11,090 nt of DNA, from contig NZOA01000035.1 in NCBI GenBank assembly GCA_002695115.1, forward strand, positions 63,341 through 74,430, read 5' to 3'. The DNA is from Planctomycetota bacterium (GTDB taxonomy: Bacteria; Planctomycetota; UBA8108). Shown one piece after another: positions 5,355-11,090 of the stretch. The notes under the pieces were generated by a model. The model did no database searches, had not been told where the DNA came from, and worked only from the letters and a program-made list of their open reading frames with translations. A program made the position numbers and the translations under genes. Numbering within the stretch: position 1 is the first letter of the stretch; the number at the start of each line of letters is the position of its first letter.

Positions 5355-8024
5355 TCATTTACCATCGGTAAGTGAGGGCTTCTTGACCCTGGCTATTAAT
5401 TCTTTCTCGATCCTGGCCATTCGCTCCTTGTCCTCGACTTTCTTCCCATCCACATCGAGTACGTAGAAGACGCCCCGCGCACGACTGGCGATCGTAGATA
5501 TCTTGGCCGCCCTGACATCGAGGCCGAGCTGGCTGAGGACACTCGCCTCGTCGTGCAGGAGTCCCGTACGGTCTCCCGCGTTGACCTCGATGACGGTACA
5601 GACATCCGAAATCGTATTGTCGTATTTTACCGAGGGGCCATAGAGGGGCCGTGAACGCTTCAGGAGGGGACTGTACCGATTCGTCTTCAGCCAGCGCCCG
5701 ATCAGGGCATCGACACTCTCCTCGCCTGAGGCCACGGCCTCCAGCTTCGCGCGAATATTCTCGACCCTCGACTCCATAGGCACGCCGGTCTGATCAACCA
5801 CCTCGACGTGGAAAAGATCTACCGCCACCGCGTCACTGCGAGAAAACGCCCTGGCTCCCAGCACATTCAGACCCTCGGAGTAGAGGACACCGGTAATGTC
5901 GGAAAACAAGCCCGGGCGATCCCACCAGCAGATAGTGATCTCGTGAAAATCCAGAAAGCTGTCCGGGCGGACCTGCGCGCTTCCCGTCTCCCGGAGCCCT
6001 GTCACCATGTCGATGTGAACCAGCATCTTCTCCGGAACGACCTCCCTGAGGTAAGAGGGGGTTCCGATCGACTCGCAATGGCTCTTCACCCGCTCACGAG
6101 CTTCCGGATCGAGACCGGAGGCGACAAGCACCTCGTCGAAGTTCTGCTCCAGCGCCCCGCCCCCCTGCATATAATCCAATGTGCGCCTGTAGAGGTCGGA
6201 AAGCTGGGCGCCTTTCCAGCCGGTCCAGACACCCGGCCCCACGCTGCTGATGTCCACATAGGTCATCAGGTAGAGCATTTTCAGCCTCTCCTGGGAACCC
6301 ACCAGGCGGGCGAAGGATTCCACTACCCCTTCCTCGGAATAGTCCTGGCGCTCGGAGACCTTGAACATCCTCAGGTGTCGATAGACGAGGAACTCTATCG
6401 TATCGATTGTCTCCTCGTTCAGCCCGAAGCGCTCACAGATGAGACCGGCGGCTTCCGAGCCGCTGACCTCGTGATCCCCCTCGAAGGCCTTGCCTATATC
6501 ATGCAGGAGCAGGGCCATTCGAAGCGGAACGAGATCCCGGAGGCTCTCCAGGATCTCCCGGAACTCCCGCTCCTCCATTCCCGCATCCACATCGCGCAGC
6601 GAATCCAGCTTCTCGAGGGTCCTCAGGGTATGCTCGTCGACCGTGTAGTGGTGATGCCCTCCGAAATTGACCAGACCCTCGAGTCTCGAAAACTCGGGGA
6701 TGATCCTGCCAAGCACATCGGTGCGCCGCATCCCCCTGAGAATCTTCGCTACCCCGGACTCTTCACGAAGAATCGAAAGCAGCATCCTGTAGATGATCAT
6801 CGAGCCGGTAAAGTCGACCCGGCCCTCCCGGATGCGGCCACGAATCCATTCGCGCAATTCCTGGCTGAGAAAGCAGTCAAGTCGATGCGCCTCGACAAAA
6901 AAACCGATGATCTCCTCGGCAAGCGATTCCTCCACGGGCTCAACTCGCAGGTAGAGCCTGCCATTGTAGAGCTTCAGGTACGAGCCCACCGGCTTGATGA
7001 AAAATTTTCTCTTCAGTCCCTGGGAAAAGGACAGGCCCTCAAATACCTCGATATAGTATTTGAGGAATTGATAGGTATTGCGCGCATGACGAAAATAATC
7101 GGCCATCAGGCCCTCGACGGCCTCGCGCCCATCGCCGGGATAGAAGAGATTCTTCGCTACCTCGCGGATGGAGTCATCCTCGAGAACCTCCAGGCGGCCG
7201 CCGGTATGAAAATGCAGCTCACAGCGTACGCCAAGATAGAAGGCATAGGCCTCCCGCAGGCTGGTGACGCGATCCGGGGAAACAACACTCTTCGGACTGA
7301 AGCCATCGAACCCTACACTCCCGTTGCGGATGTTTTCAACCCAGAGAATGCGCTGGATGTCGCGGAGGGCTCCCACCCCATCCTTCAGGTGAGGCTCCAG
7401 GATATAGATTGTCCGGCCCTCGGTATCCAGGGACAACCTGATCTGCTCGATCTTGCTGGCCACGAACTTCCCGCCTTCTTTTTTTCGGTAGCGCTCAACC
7501 ACCTCGGACTCGAACCTTTTGTACAGCCTCCGGCTACCGGCAATCAGGCTGTTCTCCAGCAGGGTCGCGCCGGTGATGGGGTTGTCGACCATATACTCAT
7601 AGCACTCCTGCAGAGTGCGAACGGAGTGTCCCAGGTCAAAGCCGCAGTCCCAGAGAAGGGTGACGAACCTCTGGATGTCGGAATCCGAGGAGCTTGACTC
7701 CCTGAGGATAAGGAGATCGAGATCAGAATACGGACAGAGCTCCCGGCGGCCGTAGCCCCCCACCGCGATCAGCGCGACCTCCTGCGAGCCGGCGAACTCC
7801 TGCTCAAACAGGTCCGACAGGACCTGATCCATTCCGGCAGCGTAGGAGCCTACCACCCTGAAGGAATCCTCCCCCTCGCGATGCTTTCGCAGGGCGGAGT
7901 CGAAGCAAGCCGCTGCCGCGGCCTTGACCTTCTCAATTGAAGCTGGAGTTTCCGGCATGATGATGGAATTTTTCCCCGGAAGCGACCGGGCTATTGGAAC
8001 TCTACCCGGCGGCGAGTATGGCAT
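5355..8024 (-). CDS. glnD: Bifunctional [protein-PII] uridylyltransferase / uridylyl-removing enzyme GlnD
   Basis: GlnD uridylylates PII when glutamine is low and removes UMP when it is high, making it a primary nitrogen sensor. The 889-residue product has a nucleotidyltransferase domain with GGYGRREL (89-96) and SDLDLL (100-105), the linker motif LKDGVGALRDIQ (213-224), an HD hydrolase domain with HHHYTVDEH (457-465) and LLHDIGK (506-512; H508, D509), and two C-terminal ACT domains starting near 694 (ITICWWDRPGLFSDITG) and 809 (TVIEVNAGDRTGLLHD), which bind glutamine in characterised members. Both activities look intact, and length is normal. The start is uncertain: ATG 8024 follows a GAGAAAAG purine stretch, while ATG 7958 (residue 23, MPETPASIEKVK) also fits, since residues 1-22 look unconserved. 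An A7 run on the coding strand (7485-7479, codons for KKEGG) is a possible slippage spot. glnB follows on the same strand. Confidence 0.96.
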   Translation of the reverse strand: MPYSPPGRVPIARSLPGKNSIIMPETPASIEKVKAAAAACFDSALRKHREGEDSFRVVGSYAAGMDQVLSDLFEQEFAGSQEVALIAVGGYGRRELCPYSDLDLLILRESSSSDSDIQRFVTLLWDCGFDLGHSVRTLQECYEYMVDNPITGATLLENSLIAGSRRLYKRFESEVVERYRKKEGGKFVASKIEQIRLSLDTEGRTIYILEPHLKDGVGALRDIQRILWVENIRNGSVGFDGFSPKSVVSPDRVTSLREAYAFYLGVRCELHFHTGGRLEVLEDDSIREVAKNLFYPGDGREAVEGLMADYFRHARNTYQFLKYYIEVFEGLSFSQGLKRKFFIKPVGSYLKLYNGRLYLRVEPVEESLAEEIIGFFVEAHRLDCFLSQELREWIRGRIREGRVDFTGSMIIYRMLLSILREESGVAKILRGMRRTDVLGRIIPEFSRLEGLVNFGGHHHYTVDEHTLRTLEKLDSLRDVDAGMEEREFREILESLRDLVPLRMALLLHDIGKAFEGDHEVSGSEAAGLICERFGLNEETIDTIEFLVYRHLRMFKVSERQDYSEEGVVESFARLVGSQERLKMLYLMTYVDISSVGPGVWTGWKGAQLSDLYRRTLDYMQGGGALEQNFDEVLVASGLDPEARERVKSHCESIGTPSYLREVVPEKMLVHIDMVTGLRETGSAQVRPDSFLDFHEITICWWDRPGLFSDITGVLYSEGLNVLGARAFSRSDAVAVDLFHVEVVDQTGVPMESRVENIRAKLEAVASGEESVDALIGRWLKTNRYSPLLKRSRPLYGPSVKYDNTISDVCTVIEVNAGDRTGLLHDEASVLSQLGLDVRAAKISTIASRARGVFYVLDVDGKKVEDKERMARIEKELIARVKKPSLTDGK

Positions 8025-8055
8025 ACTCTTTTCTCAGCAATCAAGCACCCCCGTC

Positions 8056-8079
8056 CCCCGGAGCCGGCCGTACCCGGGG
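8056..8079. repeat. GC-rich inverted repeat in the glnD / UPF0261 divergent spacer
   Basis: CCCCGG (8056-8061) and CCGGGG (8074-8079) are reverse complements around a 12-base spacer that itself holds GCCGGC. They lie about 30-55 bases upstream of the longer glnD start. No T-run follows. This could be an operator or a leader hairpin, or simply GC-rich background. Confidence 0.3.
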
Positions 8080-8121
8080 CAGGGCGAAGCGCGGCGGGTG
8101 CGCATCCGGGCTGAAGACCCC

Positions 8122-8157
8122 TTTTCACTAGCCGGGCGCGGGTGGTAGATTGCCCGG
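8122..8157 (+). promoter_or_regulatory. Weak promoter-like pair and overlapping inverted repeat upstream of the UPF0261 gene
   Basis: TTTTCA (8122-8127, 4/6 to the -35 consensus) is 18 bp from TAGATT (8146-8151, 4/6 to the -10). CCGGGC (8132-8137) and its complement GCCCGG (8152-8157) bracket the putative -10, and a second CCGGGC sits at 8106-8111. The leader from about 8158 to the ATG at 8190 would be short, with GGGAA at 8180-8184 as ribosome site. Both boxes are poor matches, so this is only a candidate. Confidence 0.22.
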
Positions 8158-8189
8158 TCACCGATAGCGGCAAGACCACGGGAAAAGCC

Positions 8190-9404
8190 ATGAGCGTCAC
8201 GATAGCGATAGTCGGATGCCTCGACACCAAGGGTGAGGAGATGGGGTACCTGCGTGATGCGATCGAGGAGAAGGGAAATCGCGCCTGGATTGTCGACACG
8301 GGGGTGCTCGAGGCGCCGGCCTTCAAGGCGGACACTCCACGCGAGGCCGTTGCCGAGGCGGGAGGCTCTTCGCTGGAGGAGCTCGTCGAAAAGAAGGATC
8401 GGGGCCATGCGATGACGATCATGAGCGACGGCGCGGCTCTCATCGTCCAGGAACTCTTCGCGGACTCGAGAATAGATGGAGTCCTCGCCGCCGGCGGCTC
8501 GGCCAATACCACGATTGGCGCCGCCGCCATGCGATCGCTCCCCGTCGGCTTCCCTAAAGTGATCGTATCGACGCTGGCCTCCGGGGATGTCTCGGCCTGG
8601 GTGGGCACCAGGGACATCACGCTGATGCACTCCGTTGTCGACATCGCGGGCATCAACCGGATCTCGGCGGTGATCCTTCGCAACGCCGCCGACGCCGTAG
8701 CCGGGATGGCCGCCGGGAAGAAAGATGGGCCTGCGACCATGAGACCCCTCGTCGCCGCCAGCATGTTCGGAGTGACGACTCCCTGCGTGACAGAGGCCAG
8801 GAGGATACTCGAGAAGGCCGGCTTCGAGGTCATCGTGTTTCACGCCACGGGAACCGGAGGACGAACTATGGAGGGTCTTATCGAGGACGGCTACTTCGCC
8901 GGCGTCCTCGACATAACCACCACCGAGCTCTCCGATGAATACGTCGGCGGAATCCTCAGCGCCGGAGCGAACAGGTTGAAGGCCGCGGGGGCTGGCGGGA
9001 TCCCCCAGGTTGTCTCCGTGGGAGCCGTCGATATGGTGAACTTCGGCCCCCCGGAGACCGTCCCGGATCGATTCAGCCAGCGGCTCTTCTACCAGCACAA
9101 CCCGGCCGTCACCCTGATGAGAACCACTCCCGCGGAGGCGCGTGAGATCGGCCTTCGGCTCGCCGAACGCCTCAACTCCGCACGCGGACCGGTGAAGCTT
9201 CTACTGCCCCTCGAGGGAATCTCGCTGATCGACGTCGAGGGAGAACCCTTTCACGATCCCGAGGCGGACACGGCACTCTTCGATGCGATCAGGGAAAACA
9301 TCAGTGAAGAAATCGAGCTCCACGAGTTGAATACGAACATCAACGAGCCTGCCTTCGCGCAGGCCTGCGCGAAGGCGCTCCTCGACATGCTGAGCAATGA
9401 CTGA
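8190..9404 (+). CDS. UPF0261 family protein (Tm-1-like ATP-binding domain)
   Basis: This 404-residue protein belongs to UPF0261, whose best-known relative is the N-terminal half of tomato Tm-1, which binds ATP and inhibits tobamovirus RNA replication. The bacterial function is unknown. Visible features are a Rossmann-like start [20 protein letters not shown] (4-23), a Gly-rich [20 protein letters not shown] (100-119), [19 protein letters not shown] (122-140), MFGVTTPCV (192-200), [18 protein letters not shown] (217-234) and the second-domain stretch [14 protein letters not shown] (241-254). It looks soluble, with no signal peptide or membrane segment. ATG 8190 is chosen over the in-frame 8142 because the conserved N-terminus begins there and GGGAA lies 5 bases upstream. 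It is divergent from glnD and followed 35 bp later by the partner TIM-barrel gene. A perfect 26-bp palindrome covers codons 388-396. Confidence 0.9.
   Translation: MSVTIAIVGCLDTKGEEMGYLRDAIEEKGNRAWIVDTGVLEAPAFKADTPREAVAEAGGSSLEELVEKKDRGHAMTIMSDGAALIVQELFADSRIDGVLAAGGSANTTIGAAAMRSLPVGFPKVIVSTLASGDVSAWVGTRDITLMHSVVDIAGINRISAVILRNAADAVAGMAAGKKDGPATMRPLVAASMFGVTTPCVTEARRILEKAGFEVIVFHATGTGGRTMEGLIEDGYFAGVLDITTTELSDEYVGGILSAGANRLKAAGAGGIPQVVSVGAVDMVNFGPPETVPDRFSQRLFYQHNPAVTLMRTTPAEAREIGLRLAERLNSARGPVKLLLPLEGISLIDVEGEPFHDPEADTALFDAIRENISEEIELHELNTNINEPAFAQACAKALLDMLSND
9351..9376. repeat. Perfect 26-bp palindrome in the 3' end of the UPF0261 gene
   Basis: GCCTTCGCGCAGG (9351-9363) is followed directly by its exact reverse complement CCTGCGCGAAGGC (9364-9376). 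As RNA it can fold as an 11-bp stem with a GGCC loop. It begins on a codon boundary, so both strands read AFAQACAK in the matching frame. It lies about 25 bases before the stop and 64 bases before the next gene's ATG. No T-run follows, so it is not a standard terminator. Confidence 0.95.
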
Positions 9405-9439
9405 AACCCGGTGAAAAGAACAGGTGCTTGAATAAACAC

Positions 9440-10267
9440 ATGGCCATCGAACGCGGCGAAATACTTCGGAGACTCAGGTCACAGATCGAAAAGAAAATCC
9501 CCATCATCGGTGCAGGGGCCGGCACGGGAATCTCCGCCAAGTTCTGCGAACAGGGGGGGGTCGATCTGATCATCATCTATAACTCCGGGCGCTTCCGCAT
9601 GGCGGGAAGAGGCTCCCTCGCGGGGCTCCTTCCCTACGGCGACGCCAACGCCATCGTGAAGGAGATGGCCAGCGAGGTCCTTCCCGTGGTCGAGGACACG
9701 CCTGTTCTCGCCGGCGTCTGTGGAACCGACCCGTTCCGGCTGATGGATGTTTTCCTCCCCGAGTTGAAGACAATGGGCTTCTCGGGCATCCAGAACTTCC
9801 CGACAGTAGGACTCTACGACGGCAGGCTGCGCCAGAACCTCGAAGAGACCGGCATGGGCTACGGCCTCGAGGTCGAGCTGGTACGCAAGGCGAATGAACT
9901 GGAGCTTCTCACAGCTCCCTATGTCTTCGAACCCGCCCAGGCAGCCGACATGGCGGCGGCGGGAGCCGACATCCTCGTTCCCCATATGGGACTGACAACC
10001 AAGGGCTCCATCGGCGCGAGCACCGCCCTGAGCCTGGAGGATTGCCCGGCCATCATAGATGCCATGGCAGCCGCCGCGAAGGAGATCCGGGAGGACGTGA
10101 TCGTGCTCTGTCACGGAGGTCCGATCAGTGAGCCCGAGGACGCCCAGTACATCCTCCAGAACACTGGCTCGATCGACGGCTTCTTCGGAGCATCGTCCAT
10201 CGAACGCCTGGCGACGGAGTCCGCCATCCGCGACCAGGCGGCCGCCTTCAAAAAGATCACCTTCTGA
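9440..10267 (+). CDS. Phosphoenolpyruvate hydrolase-like TIM-barrel protein (Tm-1 C-terminal domain family)
   Basis: The 275-residue product matches the TIM-barrel family annotated as 'phosphoenolpyruvate hydrolase' or 'TIM-barrel signal transduction protein', which forms the C-terminal half of plant Tm-1 and is related to the PEP mutase/isocitrate lyase fold. Blocks seen: [20 protein letters not shown] (21-40), [20 protein letters not shown] (42-61), LPYGDAN (64-70), [11 protein letters not shown] (89-99), [13 protein letters not shown] (116-128), [14 protein letters not shown] (180-193), CHGGPI (224-229) and [10 protein letters not shown] (247-256). Enzymatic activity is not established for most members. 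Start: ATG 9440 is preferred because homologues start close to a MAIxRxEIL-like string; TTG 9428 (four residues longer) has the better-spaced purine stretch GAAAAGAA at 9413-9420. A G8 run (9553-9560) crosses codons 38-41. It is probably cotranscribed with the UPF0261 gene 35 bp upstream; its 3' end overlaps the opposing TPR gene by 11 bp. Confidence 0.88.
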   Translation: MAIERGEILRRLRSQIEKKIPIIGAGAGTGISAKFCEQGGVDLIIIYNSGRFRMAGRGSLAGLLPYGDANAIVKEMASEVLPVVEDTPVLAGVCGTDPFRLMDVFLPELKTMGFSGIQNFPTVGLYDGRLRQNLEETGMGYGLEVELVRKANELELLTAPYVFEPAQAADMAAAGADILVPHMGLTTKGSIGASTALSLEDCPAIIDAMAAAAKEIREDVIVLCHGGPISEPEDAQYILQNTGSIDGFFGASSIERLATESAIRDQAAAFKKITF

Positions 10268-11090
10268 ATGGACTGGGACGCCTCTCAAACACGCCGGAGG
10301 GCTCCGGCAGGCTGTTGCCCAGGGTTTCCTCGAGTTCATCGAGAAGCCGTTTCTCGTGGAGCCTGAGCATGCGCTCCGCGTCGTCCTGTCGAACCATTCG
10401 TACCATGGCACGGGCATTTTCCAGCTGTCCGATCTGCCCGTAGGCCAGCGCGAGGTAGAGATAATTGGCCGCGTAATTGGGAAGAAAACCCGCTGAACGC
10501 AGACCGAGGGCCCTGAGCAGATCAAAACCGCCGCCCTCGTCATCGCAGAGCTTTTCGAGATGCCGGGGGTCATCAACGGCGTACCTGAGATATTCGAAAG
10601 CCTTCTTGGTTTCAGACCTCTGGAAGTGAACCCAGCCCAGCGTATTCAGGATGGCCTGGTTGCGGCAATCGAGGTCCCGGGCCTCCTGCGCGAAGGAGAG
10701 CGCACTGTCCAGGTCTTTTCCCCGCAAGGCCCTGAACCAGGCGGCCTGGTTCAGGAGGACCAGGCTCTTGCCTTTTTCCTCCAGCGCCCTGTCGGTGAGT
10801 TCGATGAGCGTGTCGAGCAGAAGCTCGATCTCCCGGCAATAGCCGCGCTCAAAGTAGACTCCATCGTAGATACTGAAACCGGCCGCGGCCTGGAGCTCGG
10901 GATCTTCGAGTGATTCCCCCTCCCAGTAACGAAGGGCCTGCCCGAGACGCCCTTCACTCGCATCCCGGACGATGATATTCAGGGCGGCTCTATCCCCGCC
11001 GAGAGAGCGTGCGCGCGCACGTGCAGCCGCGGCGCTGGCCTCATCCCCCCGCTCCAGGGCGGCATCGGAGCGCCAAAGATGCCAGGACCA
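10257..11090 (-). CDS. TPR-repeat protein, C-terminal part (5' end beyond right edge)
   Basis: The minus-strand frame is open from the right edge to TGA at 10259-10257, giving 277 residues with no stop, so the true start lies outside the window; the TTG at 10727 is only internal. Three helical-pair repeats of TPR type are visible in fragment numbering: about 107-141 ([20 protein letters not shown]), 142-175 ([20 protein letters not shown]) and 204-238 ([20 protein letters not shown]). TPRs are protein-interaction scaffolds, so no specific role follows. The earlier part is helical and Ala/Arg-rich, with the cluster ARARAR; the C-terminal tail is basic and Pro-rich. No membrane segment or catalytic motif shows. 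The bases coding ARARAR include an alternating purine-pyrimidine tract. Convergent with the PEP-hydrolase-like gene, overlapping it by 11 bp. Confidence 0.75.
   Translation of the reverse strand, partial: WSWHLWRSDAALERGDEASAAAARARARSLGGDRAALNIIVRDASEGRLGQALRYWEGESLEDPELQAAAGFSIYDGVYFERGYCREIELLLDTLIELTDRALEEKGKSLVLLNQAAWFRALRGKDLDSALSFAQEARDLDCRNQAILNTLGWVHFQRSETKKAFEYLRYAVDDPRHLEKLCDDEGGGFDLLRALGLRSAGFLPNYAANYLYLALAYGQIGQLENARAMVRMVRQDDAERMLRLHEKRLLDELEETLGNSLPEPSGVFERRPSPFRR
11007..11025. repeat. Alternating purine-pyrimidine (GC/GT) tract with 12-bp palindrome
   Basis: Nineteen consecutive bases alternate purine and pyrimidine, containing the palindromes GTGCGCGCGCAC (11009-11020) and GCACGTGC (11017-11024). 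Such tracts favour Z-DNA under negative supercoiling. It lies in the Ala/Arg-rich coding part of the TPR gene, so codon composition alone could produce it. Confidence 0.6.

Noticed and set aside
5808..7697. A 629-codon open frame on the plus strand, antisense to glnD
   Set aside because: Lacks recognisable family motifs and mirrors glnD codons; GC-rich third positions make long antisense frames. GlnD on the other strand is unambiguous.
8034..9098. A 354-codon minus-strand frame, and another at 7991-8833, over the UPF0261 gene
   Set aside because: Both are antisense shadows of the conserved UPF0261 protein, with compositions typical of complementary-strand translation.
9479..10576. A 365-codon minus-strand frame over the PEP-hydrolase-like gene
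   Set aside because: Shadow frame; it also runs into the TPR gene in a different frame, and that TPR frame has repeat structure while this one does not.
1..11090. CRISPR arrays, tRNA/rRNA genes, transposons, integrases, toxin-antitoxin or restriction genes
   Set aside because: Looked for spaced direct repeats, tRNA-like cloverleaf ends and mobile-element motifs and saw none; the window is almost fully covered by metabolic and regulatory genes.

Overview
This is an 11,090-base chromosomal window, GC-rich and densely coded, from a bacterium with housekeeping genes of Gram-negative type (two-pass FtsH, full-length GlnD with PII, LipB with a lipoylated E2). No rRNA, tRNA, CRISPR array, insertion sequence or phage gene is visible. 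The lineage cannot be fixed from sequence alone. A PII protein with a three-residue B-loop insertion and a split Tm-1-like gene pair would suit an uncultured or deep-branching Gram-negative phylum, but that is inference.

Layout, left to right: (1) the 3' end of a mannitol-1-phosphate/mannitol dehydrogenase (+, 1-461); (2) a complete dihydrolipoamide acyltransferase (E2) of a 2-oxoacid dehydrogenase complex (+, 530-1849); (3) lipB, octanoyltransferase (-, 1826-2596), convergent with the E2 gene and overlapping it by 24 bp; (4) ftsH, membrane AAA+ zinc protease (+, 2696-4774), divergent from lipB; (5) glnB-type PII signal protein (-, 4884-5231); (6) glnD, bifunctional PII uridylyltransferase/uridylyl-removing enzyme (-, 5355-8024); (7) a UPF0261 / Tm-1-like ATP-binding protein (+, 8190-9404), divergent from glnD; (8) a PEP-hydrolase-like TIM-barrel protein (+, 9440-10267); (9) the C-terminal part of a TPR protein (-, 10257 to the right edge), convergent with gene 8 and overlapping it by 11 bp.

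Three functional pairings stand out. LipB puts octanoyl groups on lipoyl-domain lysines, and the convergent neighbour encodes such a protein. GlnD uridylylates and deuridylylates PII, and the two genes lie in series with glnD upstream. Genes 7 and 8 correspond to the two halves of the plant antiviral protein Tm-1; their bacterial role is not established.

The most striking non-gene signal is a perfect 26-bp palindrome (9351-9376) inside the 3' end of the UPF0261 gene, encoding the same peptide on both strands. Other points are a dyad with an embedded Shine-Dalgarno-like sequence and internal in-frame ATG in ftsH, a G8 run early in gene 8, and a likely near-leaderless lipB transcript. I found no convincing intrinsic terminator. 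I do not see a clearly new multi-gene system here; the Tm-1-like pair is the least understood part.
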